Part shown: piece after piece, positions 8,029 to 16,920 of the stretch | Position numbering within the stretch: the stretch's first letter is position 1 | Layout: each line of letters starts with the position of its first letter | DNA from: an uncultured Lachnospiraceae bacterium | Lineage (GTDB): Bacteria; Bacillota; Clostridia; Lachnospirales; Lachnospiraceae | Direction: 5' to 3' | Assembly: GCA_944381615.1 (NCBI GenBank) | Contig: CALWLT010000005.1 | Coordinates: 1-64,000 of the forward strand | Length of the DNA: 64,000 bases | Made by a program: the position numbers and the translations under genes | The notes under the pieces: generated by a model | What the model saw: only the letters and a program-made list of their open reading frames with translations | Databases searched by the model: none | What the model was told of the DNA's origin: nothing

Positions 8029-8095
8029 GACAAATCCCCTTTCTTTTTACCGGGAGTACGCCGGCGCTGTCAGAGTAGCCAGCGCCGTCTGTGTG

Positions 8096-9619
8096 TCAGG
8101 CGCGGTGGCCGCCAATCTGGTTGTTGCGATCGGCGGCGGTGGCGCCTTCCTGGAGATTCATTCCCCTGAGAACGGCATTTTTTCCGAATTTTTTCTTAAT
8201 CTCCAGTACGGCCTGCTGCATTTTTTTCTCCCGCTTCCGCTCATTTTTTTCGGTTTCTTTCTGCTTCTGCTGCGCGTCATAATCGGTAAACAGGGTAAGC
8301 TGCTGAAAATCCGGTTCTCCCGGCGCTTCGCTTTCCGCGATGACGCGGATGGCGGTAAGCGTGATTCGGCGCGCAAGAAGCTTTTCGTCGGCAATCCGCT
8401 CAAAAAGAGAGGTGGCTGCCTGCATGATCAGCCGGGCGGAGGAAGTAGGGCATTCCAGATTTTCGGTGCCGTGCGCGTGGCGGGGGACCGCGCGGCCGTA
8501 GCAGTCAGTCTGCAGACTGTTCTGATACTGTTTTCGCAGAGCAGGATTTTGCAGGTTTTCCCGGTCGTAATCGATGGTCAGAACAAGCTGGCTGGTCAGA
8601 AGCTCCTGTTCGACAAGCTGCAGGGCCAGGGAATCGGCCATTTCCCGCACGGCCAGCCGGGTTTTTTCATAGGGATAGGGGCAGGGCAGCACCTGTCCGC
8701 TTCCGATGCTGCGGTTTTCGGGCCGATAGGACCGGATGTCGGAAATAGTACACGGTTCCCAGCCCCAGGCGTGGTCGATAAGCAGCTCGGCGTTTACGCC
8801 GAATAAGCTGTAAAGCAGATCTTCATTATAATAATCCTCCGGCCTGCCCAGGGAGCAGCGGGCGATATCGCCCATGGTAAAAAGGCCGATCCGTTCCAGG
8901 CGGGAGGCGTATCCTTTTCCTACGCGCCAGAAATCCGTGAGCGGACGGTGGTTCCAGAGCCGGCGGCGGTAGGAGAGCTCGTCGAGGCGGGCGATGCGCA
9001 CGCCGTGTTCATCGGCCGGGCTGTGTTTGGCTTCAATATCCATGGCGATTTTGCAAAGATAGAGATTGCTTCCGATTCCGGCCGCCGCCGTGATGCCGGT
9101 GGAGGCGAGCACGTCGAGAATGATGGTCCGCGCCAGTTCCTCCGGGGTTTTTCCGTATGTTTTCAGATAGGAGGTGGCGTCGATGAATACTTCATCAATG
9201 GAATAGACGTGCATATCTTCGGGCGCGATATAGTTCAGATAGATCTGGTAAATCTGCGCGCTGATCTGCATGTAACGGGCCATCTGCGGCGGCGCGACGA
9301 TGTAGTCGAGGGCCAGCGATGGATCGGCGGCCAGTTTTTTTGTATCAGAAGAAGAGCCGGTTAAGCGGCGGCCGGGGGCAAGGCGGCGCCGTCCGGCGTT
9401 TAACCGGGCGACCTGCCGGATGACTTCAAACAGGCGCGGCCGTCCGGGAATGCCAAAGGATTTGAGCGCGGGAGAGACGGCCAGGCAGATGGTTTTTTCC
9501 GTCCGGCTTTCGTCTGCCACGACCAGGCAGGAGGTCATGGGATCCAGATGGCGATCCACGCATTCTACGGAAGCGTAAAAGGATTTCAGATCGATGGCAA
9601 TATAGATCCGATCGCTCAT
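8096..9619 (-). CDS. Y-family DNA polymerase (UmuC/DinB type)
   Basis: 507 residues. The N-terminus MSDRIYIAIDLKSFYASVEC has the catalytic Asp and the steric-gate/SFYASVE motif, and 'DMHVYSIDEVFIDAT' carries the second catalytic acidic pair (S-I-D-E). A fingers region with GIPGRPRLFEV, a helix-hairpin-helix region (FWRVGKGYASRLERIGLFTM) and the little-finger domain follow. The C-terminal 60 residues are basic and coiled-coil-like (QQKQKETEKNERKREKK). This class performs error-prone translesion synthesis. The length and the neighbouring YolD gene favour the UmuC-like Firmicutes subgroup over DinB proper. Confidence 0.9.
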   Translation of the reverse strand: MSDRIYIAIDLKSFYASVECVDRHLDPMTSCLVVADESRTEKTICLAVSPALKSFGIPGRPRLFEVIRQVARLNAGRRRLAPGRRLTGSSSDTKKLAADPSLALDYIVAPPQMARYMQISAQIYQIYLNYIAPEDMHVYSIDEVFIDATSYLKTYGKTPEELARTIILDVLASTGITAAAGIGSNLYLCKIAMDIEAKHSPADEHGVRIARLDELSYRRRLWNHRPLTDFWRVGKGYASRLERIGLFTMGDIARCSLGRPEDYYNEDLLYSLFGVNAELLIDHAWGWEPCTISDIRSYRPENRSIGSGQVLPCPYPYEKTRLAVREMADSLALQLVEQELLTSQLVLTIDYDRENLQNPALRKQYQNSLQTDCYGRAVPRHAHGTENLECPTSSARLIMQAATSLFERIADEKLLARRITLTAIRVIAESEAPGEPDFQQLTLFTDYDAQQKQKETEKNERKREKKMQQAVLEIKKKFGKNAVLRGMNLQEGATAADRNNQIGGHRA

Positions 9620-9767
9620 GGGCGTTTCTCCTTTCGGCGGCTTATTATCCGGCGGCCTGCTATTTGGCGGCTCATTATCCGGCAGCTCACTGTTCGGCGT
9701 TCTGTTTCCGGGTGTCCGGCTTTCCGCTGGTCTGTTTCTGCAAACGTTCGATGCGTTCCTTCTATAA
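9620..9767. repeat. Short imperfect GC-rich repeats upstream of the polymerase
   Basis: About 70 bases (9636-9710) contain several copies of a GGCGGCTCATTATCC-like word in the plus direction (for example TTATTATCCGGCGGC and CTCATTATCCGGCAGC). They lie in the presumed 5' leader of the polymerase transcript. No clear LexA-type site was identified. Confidence 0.35.
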
Positions 9768-9877
9768 AGTATACCCCATTTGCGCGGATTTTGGGAGGGA
9801 AAATGATCTTTTCAAGATACGCGCATTGTGTTATGATGGATAAGGCGTCTGCCGAAAAAGTGAAAAAGGAGAAAAAA

Positions 9878-10498
9878 ATGAGACGGTTAAAGATATGGAT
9901 GATTGCGGGAGCTGCCATGATGCTGGCGGCCTGTGGACAGAAGGAGGAGACGGCGCCTTCGGCGGCGGAGACCGTACAGGAGACGGAGAGCGAGGCAGCA
10001 GAAACGGCTGCGGAGGAGAGCGAAGCGGCGGAGACGGCCGCCGAAGAGAGCGGTGCGGCGGAAGGCGCAGAGAAGGCGGCCGCTGAAGAGAGCGGTGCAG
10101 CGGAAGGCGCAGAGGAGACGGCTGCAGCGGAAGGTTCCGGCGAAGATGCGGCTGCAGATGACAACTTCTCTGTTCCGGCAGAGGAGGCAGAGGCATTTGC
10201 CGGCGAGGTAAAGCAGGCGGTGGCAGATGCGGATCTGGAAGCGCTTGCGGATCTGGCGGCGTATCCGCTGTATCTCGGCCTGGGGGACGGCGTGTCGGTA
10301 GAGAGCCGGGAAGAATTTCTTGCGCTGGACGCGGCAGAGGTATTTACGGAGGAATTAAAGAACGCGGTGGCGCAGGCGGACGAGACGGCTCTTGCGCCCA
10401 GTATGGCCGGATTTGTCCTGTCGGATGAAAGCGGCGCGCCGAATGTGATTTTCGGCCTGCGGGACGGAGCGCTGGCAGTCAGCGGAATCAATTATTAA
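9878..10498 (+). CDS. Lipoprotein with acidic Ala/Glu-rich linker
   Basis: 206 residues from ATG 9878. The start is chosen for the AAAAAGGAG box and the lipoprotein signal MRRLKIWMIAGAAMMLAACG, whose lipobox LAAC places the lipidated Cys at 19. Residues 30-95 are low-complexity repeats of EESGAAEGAE type, probably a cell-wall-spanning spacer. The C-terminal 110 residues (NFSVPAEEAEAFAGEVKQAV onward) form a small domain that ends ISGINY-like and resembles no family I can name. The gene stands alone between the polymerase and the exonuclease. Confidence 0.75.
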   Translation: MRRLKIWMIAGAAMMLAACGQKEETAPSAAETVQETESEAAETAAEESEAAETAAEESGAAEGAEKAAAEESGAAEGAEETAAAEGSGEDAAADDNFSVPAEEAEAFAGEVKQAVADADLEALADLAAYPLYLGLGDGVSVESREEFLALDAAEVFTEELKNAVAQADETALAPSMAGFVLSDESGAPNVIFGLRDGALAVSGINY

Positions 10499-10541
10499 AA
10501 AAGAATTGACGAGAAACATTAAAAAAGAATTGACAAGAAAC
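10494..10541 (+). repeat. 24-bp tandem duplication after the lipoprotein gene
   Basis: ATTAAAAAAGAATTGAC-AGAAAC occurs twice in a row (10494-10517 and 10518-10541), differing at one base. The first copy includes the lipoprotein stop codon. The second contains TTGACA (10530-10535), which could serve as a -35 box for the exonuclease gene; the matching -10 (TTAAAA at 10553) is poor. Confidence 0.6.
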
Positions 10542-10588
10542 CGGAATGCCGGTTAAAAACCGGTGCGGAAAAGGGGGTGGAAAATGGC

Positions 10589-11575
10589 ATGGCGCAGTTT
10601 ATTGTTCTGGATCTGGAGTGGAATCAGAGTCCGGCCGGCCGGGACGGGGCGCTGGATCGCCTCCCGTTTGAGATCATCGAGATCGGCGCGGTCAAGCTGA
10701 ACGCCAGCCTGCAGATTATCTCTGAATTCCACCGCCTGATCCGCCCCCGCGTGTACCGCCAGATGCATTTTAAGATCTCGGAGGTTACGCATATGTCGAT
10801 GGAGGAGCTGGATGCGCGGGGGGAGGATTTTCCGTCCGTGATGGCGGATTTTCTGGAATGGTGCGGGGACGATTACCGCTTCTGCACCTGGGGATCGATG
10901 GATCTGACCGAGCTTCAGCGGAATATGGTGTATCACGGCCTGGATCTTCCCTTCTCCTATCCGCTTCTGTATTATGATCTGCAGAAGATCTACAGCCTGA
11001 TCCGGGGCATTAAGCAGCGGGAATCGCTGGATACGGCGGTAGAGGAGCTGCAGATCCGGGAAGACCGGCCGTTCCACCGGGCGCTGGACGACGCCTGGTA
11101 CACCGGCCGCGTGATGAGCGAGATGGATTTCTACAGCATGGTCGAATTTGTCTCGGTTGATTATTTTCGTCCGCCGGAGACGGAGGAAGAAGAGATTTAT
11201 CTGGAGTTTCCGGGATACGCGAAATTTGTGTCCCGCCGCTATGAAACCAGAGAAGAGGTTTTAAAGGAACGCCGGGTCATGGAGATGGTCTGTTATCAGT
11301 GCAGGAGGACGCTGCGCAAGAAGATCCGGTGGTTTTCCATGAATCAGAAGTTTTATTTCTGCCTGGCGGTCTGTCCCGAGCACGGGTATCTGAAAGGGAA
11401 AATCCGCATGAAGCGATCGGATGACGGCTCCTATTTTGCCGTCAAGACGACGAAGCTGGTCGGCGAGGAAAGCGCCGGACAGATTGAAAAGAAGCGGGAG
11501 GAATGCAGAAAAAAACGTGCGGACCGCAGCCGTGTGAAGCGGACGGCGCAGACGGGATCGAAGAAAAACGGATAG
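10589..11575 (+). CDS. DEDD-family 3'-5' exonuclease (DnaQ-like)
   Basis: 328 residues from ATG 10589. This start is preferred over GTG 10577 because AAGGGGGTGG lies 8-9 bases upstream. Exo I is FIVLDLEWNQSP (Asp/Glu pair), Exo II lies around the FCTWGSMDL segment, and Exo III is FHRALDDAWYTGRVM (His-x4-Asp). This matches the stand-alone DnaQ/KapD-like group acting on DNA or RNA ends. After residue 200 there is an extra C-terminal region with a Cys pair (VCYQCRRTL) and a basic tail (RKKRADRSRVKR), suggesting a metal-binding and nucleic-acid-contacting extension. The substrate is not predictable. Confidence 0.85.
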   Translation: MAQFIVLDLEWNQSPAGRDGALDRLPFEIIEIGAVKLNASLQIISEFHRLIRPRVYRQMHFKISEVTHMSMEELDARGEDFPSVMADFLEWCGDDYRFCTWGSMDLTELQRNMVYHGLDLPFSYPLLYYDLQKIYSLIRGIKQRESLDTAVEELQIREDRPFHRALDDAWYTGRVMSEMDFYSMVEFVSVDYFRPPETEEEEIYLEFPGYAKFVSRRYETREEVLKERRVMEMVCYQCRRTLRKKIRWFSMNQKFYFCLAVCPEHGYLKGKIRMKRSDDGSYFAVKTTKLVGEESAGQIEKKREECRKKRADRSRVKRTAQTGSKKNG

Positions 11576-11576
11576 A

Positions 11577-11616
11577 AGGCGGCGCGCCGGAATTACGGGC
11601 GCGTTCCGCCTTTTTT
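11577..11616. terminator. Bidirectional terminator between convergent genes
   Basis: An imperfect GC-rich stem (AGGCGGCGCGCC paired with GGCGCGTTCCGCCT) is followed by TTTTTTTC on the plus strand. It lies just after the exonuclease stop and overlaps the end of the convergent carboxypeptidase gene. Confidence 0.75.
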
Positions 11617-13899
11617 TCTGCGGCTTGCCGCGGCTCTGGATCGCCCGCTTCTTGCCGGGCCGGAGCTCTCGCGGCGCTTCTGCATCATCAGGTCAAATTC
11701 CGCCTGGGAGACGCCGGTTTCCCGGAGGCGCTGGGCACGGCGGCGCCGGCGCTCCAGCAGGGCTTCCTCTTCCTGACGCCGTTTCTTTTCCAGGATGGTA
11801 TAAATTCCGCCGCCCGCGATGACAAGGATCAGCACTGCGCCGGCGATCTTGAGAGCCAGGGACGGAAGACGCAGGGAAATGTGAAACGGCCCGCTTTCTT
11901 CGCCGGAAACGGGGGATACGGTCTCATCCGCCGCTTCTTCGGAGACCGGGGACGCCGATTCGGCGGGGGCGATGGCGGTCGGCGCAGCTTCCAGCAGCGA
12001 TTCCGGGAGGCGCGCGCTCTGCACGGCGGCGTCCGTGAGCGTCAGGAAAGCCTGTCCCACCAGATGATCGCCCAGATAATAATCGATGGCGGCGATCGTC
12101 CCCTCCGGGGCGCCGGCCGGGATCTCATAGCTGAGAGAGCTGGTCGTCTCGGAGAAATCCGCCGTTACCGGCAGGATCAGCCGGCTGTCCGGATCCAGGG
12201 CGAGACGCTGGTCCTCGGAGGTGGGGAGGCCGCCGATTTCTAACTCGTCTCCGATGCTGGAGAAGGTCTGATCGTAATCGGCGATTTTAACAGAATGAAA
12301 ATTCTGGAAGCCAAAGTCCAGAAGCCGGTCCGTATCGGTATACTGCGTGCCGTGGCTGTGCAGGACGACGGTAATCAGCTCCGTGTCGCCCTGGCGCGCG
12401 CCGTTGACCAGGGTGTTGAGGGCGATCGAGGTATAGCCGGTCTTGCCGCCCAGCACGTCGGGGCGGTATTCGTCGGGCCAGTTTTTCTTGACCATCTTGT
12501 TGCCGGGAGAAATGCCCTGTCCCTCGGGATTCAGCTTGTTGGGCGGCAGCTCGTAATAGGTCGTGGAGATGATCTCGGCGAAGGCGTCGTACTGGAAGGC
12601 GGCGCGGGTAATCAGAGCCATGTCGTAGGCGCTGACGTAATGGTTTTCATCGTTTAAGCCGCTTGGATTGGAGAAATGTGAATCCACGCAGCCCAGCTCG
12701 GCGGCCTTTTCGTTCATCAGGACGGCGAAGTCCTCTGTGGTGCCGGCCACGTGTTCCGCCAGGGCGTTGGCCGCCTCGTTCGCCGATTTCAGAAGCATGG
12801 CGTAGAGGCAGTCTTTGACGCTCGCCGTGTCGCCGGTGTCATAACCGGCGCTGGTGCTGTTGGATTCCACATTGTAGACGGCGTTCTCCGAAAACGTGAC
12901 AATCTCGTCCATGGAACAGTTTTCCAGGACAAGAATGGCGGTCAGGACCTTGGTAATGCTGGCCGGGGCGTATGTATCATGAATATTTTTGCCGTAGAGC
13001 ACCGTGCCGGTGTGGGAATCCATCACGATCCCCGCGTCCGATTCGATGGAGACGCCGGACGGCCAGTCGGTGGAAGCCTGCGCCGGCAGCGGGCGGGCAA
13101 GTGTAAAGGAGATAAGAAGAAGCAGGGCGGTGCTTTTTTTTGCCGCGGCTTTCTTCGGCCGGTCTGCTTTTTGCTTCTGCCGCTTTTCCAGCAGGATGAG
13201 GGCCGCGCAGACGGCAAACAGCAGCGCGGTCAGAGCCGCGAAGGTCAGCGCGATGCGGGCGGCCGTGTCCATGAAAAACGGTTCCGGCACGATATTAATC
13301 AGCAGATCCGTGGCCGGATCCAGCATCCAGAGATCGTTGGTAAAGAAAATCCGGTGGAAAAGAATAAAATATTTCGTGAAATCGGTGGAAATTACGGCGG
13401 CCAGGAGCGCGGTTACGGCAAGAAAAAGAACCGTGCCGGCGCAGAGCATCCGCGGCAGCAGCGAGCGGACGGGAGCGCGCAGCGCAAACAGAGCCGCCAC
13501 GCAGGCGGCCGCCAGAAGAAGGCAGGCGCGGCGCAGGGCGAGGCCGCCCAGAAACAGGCCGCGGACGTCTTCCATATGGGCGATCTCCCTCGCATTAAAA
13601 AATTCGCGGGGTTCGCCGTTTACAACGGTCTCGACATGAAGATCCGCCCGGTCGCCGCGCAGATAATCCATCATCTCATCCGTGACCGCCAGCAGATCCT
13701 CCATCTCCATGTGGACGGCTTCGGTTACGTGATATTTGCTGTATTCTTTTTCATAATAGCCGGGCGTCCAGTAGGCCACGGCTTCCACCGAGGTAATCAG
13801 GAAAATGATCATCAGGCAGAAGGCGCAGAGGATGCCGAGAAACCCGGAAAAAACAGAAAATCCTTTTTTCATGTTCTGATTATACACCTGCTTATCCAA
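11593..13899 (-). CDS. DUF1461 membrane domain fused to D-Ala-D-Ala carboxypeptidase (S11)
   Basis: 768 residues. The first 235 are a TIGR01906/DUF1461 integral membrane protein: a first membrane helix, then an extracellular part with KYHVTEAVHMEMEDLLAVT, DLHVETVVNG and MEDVRGLFLGG, and three further helices. Residues about 275-520 are a penicillin-binding peptidase S11 domain with S314-x-x-K (APASITK), S372-A-N and K486-T-G, so all catalytic motifs are intact. A C-terminal beta domain (about 540-610), another membrane helix (about 670-690) and a basic coiled tail (RRRRAQRLRETG) follow. S11 enzymes trim peptidoglycan stem peptides. The two halves normally occur as separate proteins; the reading frame is continuous through the junction (near 13140-13200), so this is a real fusion. 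Confidence 0.88.
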   Translation of the reverse strand: MDKQVYNQNMKKGFSVFSGFLGILCAFCLMIIFLITSVEAVAYWTPGYYEKEYSKYHVTEAVHMEMEDLLAVTDEMMDYLRGDRADLHVETVVNGEPREFFNAREIAHMEDVRGLFLGGLALRRACLLLAAACVAALFALRAPVRSLLPRMLCAGTVLFLAVTALLAAVISTDFTKYFILFHRIFFTNDLWMLDPATDLLINIVPEPFFMDTAARIALTFAALTALLFAVCAALILLEKRQKQKADRPKKAAAKKSTALLLLISFTLARPLPAQASTDWPSGVSIESDAGIVMDSHTGTVLYGKNIHDTYAPASITKVLTAILVLENCSMDEIVTFSENAVYNVESNSTSAGYDTGDTASVKDCLYAMLLKSANEAANALAEHVAGTTEDFAVLMNEKAAELGCVDSHFSNPSGLNDENHYVSAYDMALITRAAFQYDAFAEIISTTYYELPPNKLNPEGQGISPGNKMVKKNWPDEYRPDVLGGKTGYTSIALNTLVNGARQGDTELITVVLHSHGTQYTDTDRLLDFGFQNFHSVKIADYDQTFSSIGDELEIGGLPTSEDQRLALDPDSRLILPVTADFSETTSSLSYEIPAGAPEGTIAAIDYYLGDHLVGQAFLTLTDAAVQSARLPESLLEAAPTAIAPAESASPVSEEAADETVSPVSGEESGPFHISLRLPSLALKIAGAVLILVIAGGGIYTILEKKRRQEEEALLERRRRRAQRLRETGVSQAEFDLMMQKRRESSGPARSGRSRAAASRRKKGGTRP

Positions 13900-14116
13900 A
13901 TTGTGAGTGTCTGCACTTTCTATATACTATACCAAAAAGCGGCGGTTCAGAAAAGGCGGAGAGAAGAAAAAACTGTGAAATTTTTAGAAAGAAACAAAGA
14001 AGGGGCGCTTGTCAGAAGGGGAGAGATCCGGTATACTGGCAGAGAATACGGAAACAGGGCCGGGGAAAAGCGGCAGAGCGCGCGGCGCGGCGGGGCCCGG
14101 ACGGGAGAGGAGCAGA

Positions 14117-14788
14117 ATGATAAAAGCGGTAATTTTTGACATGGACGGGGTCATTATCGACAGCGAGCCGGTTTATTTAAACTACCTGTATGAATATGCC
14201 AGGAAGAAAAATCCGCGGGTACAGCTCGCGGATCTCTACGGAACCGTGGGGACGACGAAGAAGGACTGCTGGAGCGTGGTGGAACGGGCGGTCGCGACCG
14301 GCGAGAGCTGGGAGACGCTGCACGCGGAATATCTGGGACGCTGGACGGATATTTTCAACGAGGTCGATTATCTGTCGATTTTCCGGCCGCAGGTGCTGGG
14401 GGTAATGGACAGGTTAAAAGAGATGGGGCTGCGGCTGGCGGTCGCGTCCGCGACCAACATCGAGCAGGTGGAGAAAATCCTGAAGGAAAACGGGGTGGCT
14501 TCGCGTCTGGAACGCATGGTCAGCGCCAGCACGTTCAAGAGGAGCAAGCCGGATCCGGAGGTGTATCTCTATACCGCGGATCAGATGGGGCTTGCGCCGG
14601 CGGAATGCCTGGTCATCGAGGATTCTACCGTGGGCATCATGGCCGGACATGCGGCCGGGATGACGGTCGCCGCTCTGATTGACGAGCGGTTCGCCTTTGA
14701 CCGCAGCCTGGCGGATTATGAGCTTGGCAGCCTGGAGGAGATTGTCCCCCTCGCCGCGCGCCTGTTGAAAGAAACGGAAGAGAAGTAA
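14117..14788 (+). CDS. HAD-superfamily phosphatase, beta-phosphoglucomutase-like
   Basis: 223 residues from ATG 14117, chosen because it begins the fold directly (MIKAVIFDMDGVIIDSEPVY), with GGAGAGGAG upstream. Motif I is DMDGV, motif II is VASATNIEQ, motif III is the Lys in KRSKPDPEVYL, and motif IV is IEDSTVGIMAG. The cap is the alpha-helical C1 type, as in PGMB/GPH-like enzymes that dephosphorylate or isomerise small sugar phosphates. The substrate cannot be told. It has no obvious operon partner and ends at a strong hairpin. Confidence 0.88.
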   Translation: MIKAVIFDMDGVIIDSEPVYLNYLYEYARKKNPRVQLADLYGTVGTTKKDCWSVVERAVATGESWETLHAEYLGRWTDIFNEVDYLSIFRPQVLGVMDRLKEMGLRLAVASATNIEQVEKILKENGVASRLERMVSASTFKRSKPDPEVYLYTADQMGLAPAECLVIEDSTVGIMAGHAAGMTVAALIDERFAFDRSLADYELGSLEEIVPLAARLLKETEEK

Positions 14789-14791
14789 AAA

Positions 14792-14842
14792 GCGGGCCGC
14801 GCCTGCCGGATGGAACCATGCAATCCGGCAGGCGCGGCCCGC
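14792..14842. terminator. Perfect 20-bp hairpin between convergent genes
   Basis: GCGGGCCGCGCCTGCCGGAT (14792-14811) pairs perfectly with 14823-14842 across an 11-base loop. It is preceded by AAAAA on the plus strand, which gives a T-tract when read from the minus strand. It separates the HAD gene from the convergent DUF4145 gene and may work in both directions. Confidence 0.75.
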
Positions 14843-14879
14843 CTGATCTCAGGACAGTCCGGCGGCCTGCTTGAAAAAA

Positions 14880-15773
14880 TCAGGAAACAGGCGTCAGGTA
14901 TTCTTTTACGACGTAAGCCTCCTGGCCGTTGTAGCGGATGACGCACCAGCGGTCATCGTAGTCGCCCAGGAATTCGACCTCCGTGTCAGGGGCCAGCACG
15001 CCGATCCGCGCGTCGTCGGTCGACGGGGTGGAACGGACGTTTAACGTGTCCGTCGTGCGGTACAGGACGACGGCTTCCGTGGGAGCCTCGGTCGGCGCTT
15101 CCGTAACGGCTTCGGTCGGCATCTCCGTCGACGCCATGGTCTCCACTGCGACGGTCGGCGCGGCGGTCGTATCTTCCGGCGCCGTCTCCTCTGCGGGGCG
15201 GATCATGCGGATGATCAGGAGCAGGACGATGATGATGGCGATCAGCAAAAGCGGCTTGATGATGCTTCCCGGATCGATCGAGGGGCCGGAGGAATAAGCT
15301 CTGCGCCGCCGGCTCTCCCGCTGCGCCGTGCTGCGGCTTCCCGCCGTGCGGCTCCGCGTGCTTTCTCCCGCAGAGCGCCGCGCCGCCGGTGCCGGCCGCC
15401 TGCGCCGTTCCGTGTAATCGCCGGCAAAGGTATAGACCTCCTGTGAGAGGAGATGATAGGCCTGATTGGCGTTGTAGGCGCTGTTGTCCTCCTCGTGGAT
15501 GGCCCGGTTGCCGATGGTGCGGATCTTGTGGTAATGCTCGCACGTCGTCTTGCTGATATAGTCCTCGTCATAGAGCGCGTCGATCATGTCGATCAGGCTG
15601 CCCTCCGGGACGTCTGATTTTTCACACAGGCACTTGACCATAAATTCCAGGGTCTGCCGCGCCTTGATCATTGCCATATTGTATTTCTTCTGTCCGATGA
15701 GGCGCTCCGTGTCCCGGACGCCGATCTGGATTTTTTCCCAGCTGCTCTGACTGGAACTGTCTGTATTCGCCAT
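14880..15773 (-). CDS. DUF4145/HEPN-like membrane protein with C-terminal SH3-like domain
   Basis: 297 residues from ATG 15773, chosen for AAAGGAG eight bases upstream; ATGs further upstream lack an RBS. Residues 1-125 form a helical DUF4145/HEPN-like domain (ARQTLEFMVKCLCEK, HYHKIRTIGNRAIHE). A basic Arg/Ser-rich linker, one membrane helix (IIKPLLLIAIIIVLLLIIRM) and a Thr/Ala/Pro/Glu spacer with TEAPTEAP repeats follow. Residues about 235-297 are an SH3b-type domain (TLNVRSTPSTDD, DDRWCVIRYNGQEAYV). The topology puts the HEPN-like part inside and the wall-binding SH3 outside. It probably senses or anchors to the cell wall; the exact function is unknown. Confidence 0.8.
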   Translation of the reverse strand: MANTDSSSQSSWEKIQIGVRDTERLIGQKKYNMAMIKARQTLEFMVKCLCEKSDVPEGSLIDMIDALYDEDYISKTTCEHYHKIRTIGNRAIHEEDNSAYNANQAYHLLSQEVYTFAGDYTERRRRPAPAARRSAGESTRSRTAGSRSTAQRESRRRRAYSSGPSIDPGSIIKPLLLIAIIIVLLLIIRMIRPAEETAPEDTTAAPTVAVETMASTEMPTEAVTEAPTEAPTEAVVLYRTTDTLNVRSTPSTDDARIGVLAPDTEVEFLGDYDDRWCVIRYNGQEAYVVKEYLTPVS

Positions 15774-16007
15774 ACGTTGTTTCTCCTTTGTGCCGCTGTC
15801 GGTCGGTAAAATCGTTTCTTCTGTCATTATAATATAGATCCCGGATTTGTGCACCAGTATTTTGAAGAAAAATTAAAATAGTAAGAAAAATTTCAGAGAT
15901 TTGGAAGAATCCGGATGAAAATCCGGATTTGATGATTAACTTGCGGAAAACGGCGCAGAATGGTAAGATAGAAGGGAATCAACAGAAAAGCGAGAGGATA
16001 CAGCCAG

Positions 16008-16709
16008 ATGAGATTACGTCATATTCCGGGCGCGGAACAGATGATAGAGGAAAGTCCCTTTGTGATACAGGATGCCAGAGAGCGAAAAGGCCGCTGGCAG
16101 GAGTCGCTTGGCGCGAAAGCTCCCCTGCAGATTGAGATTGGGATGGGGAAAGGGCGTTTTATCCTGGAACAGGCCAGGAAGAACCCGGATCTTATGTTTC
16201 TCGGGATCGAGCGCTACAGCACCGTGCTGCTGAAGGCGCTGCGAAAGCGCGGAGAAGAGGAGGCGCCGAACCTTTTTTATCTCTGCGAGGACGCGAGAAA
16301 GCTGGGAGAGATTTTCGGACCGGGGGAGGTCGGGCGGATTTATCTGAATTTTTCCGATCCGTGGCCCAAAAAGCGCAACGCCGGGCGGCGTCTGACCTCG
16401 CCGGTCTATCTGGGCATTTACGAACAGTTTCTGACCGCGGACGGAACGGTGGAATTTAAGACGGACAACCGGGATCTGTTCGAGTATTCGCTGGAATCCA
16501 TCGGCCAGGCGGGCTGGCGGATTCTTGCCTCTACCTTTGATCTGTACGCCAGCGATCTGGCGGCCGGGAATGTCATGACAGAGTATGAGATGAAATTTGC
16601 CGCAGAGGGAAAACCGATCTGCAAGCTGATCGCCGCCAGGCGGGAGCCGGAAGAAGGGGATTTTTCTGCGGAGAAAGCCGATCGGGAAAACGGCGCGCAT
16701 ATACTGTAG
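16008..16709 (+). CDS. trmB: tRNA (guanine-N7)-methyltransferase
   Basis: 233 residues. The fold shows IEIGMGKGRFILEQA (SAM-binding loop), 'MFLGIERYSTVLLKAL', the family signature YLNFSDPWPKKRNAGRRLT, and 'GTVEFKTDNRDLFEYSLE'. The PWPKKR box and the FKTDN box are diagnostic of TrmB, which makes m7G46 in the tRNA variable loop. The length is normal for bacteria, with about 15 extra residues at the C-terminus. A thioredoxin gene lies 180 bases downstream on the same strand. Confidence 0.95.
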   Translation: MRLRHIPGAEQMIEESPFVIQDARERKGRWQESLGAKAPLQIEIGMGKGRFILEQARKNPDLMFLGIERYSTVLLKALRKRGEEEAPNLFYLCEDARKLGEIFGPGEVGRIYLNFSDPWPKKRNAGRRLTSPVYLGIYEQFLTADGTVEFKTDNRDLFEYSLESIGQAGWRILASTFDLYASDLAAGNVMTEYEMKFAAEGKPICKLIAARREPEEGDFSAEKADRENGAHIL

Positions 16710-16731
16710 CAAAAACGGAGAGAGCCGGGAT

Positions 16732-16920
16732 ATGGGGTTAGGAGACCGGATCCGCCGGGCGCTGTTAAAGGCGACCTGCGACAAGGCCGAGCTTAACCGG
16801 GCCGTCCTGCGGTGGAGGCGGTATTTCGCGGAAGCCGCGGCGGTTCTGGAGCCGGATCGGCGAAAAAAGAAGACAGGAGGAGCGTTACATGGAAAAAAGG
16901 TTTACAAACGAAAATTTTGA
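16732..16920 (+). CDS. Possible small protein between trmB and trxA
   Basis: A 62-codon frame (MGLGDRIRRALLKATCDKAE...) starts 23 bases after trmB with a weak GGAGAGAG upstream. It runs 32 bases into the thioredoxin start, and its last 15 residues are the out-of-frame reading of the trxA start region. The first 45 residues are basic and helical. I recognise no family. It may be a real leader-type protein or a chance frame in this GC-rich DNA. Confidence 0.3.
   Translation: MGLGDRIRRALLKATCDKAELNRAVLRWRRYFAEAAAVLEPDRRKKKTGGALHGKKVYKRKF

Noticed and set aside
12751-14139. 462-codon plus-strand ORF antisense to the carboxypeptidase gene
   Set aside because: Low-complexity Arg/Gly-rich shadow of a gene with intact catalytic motifs.
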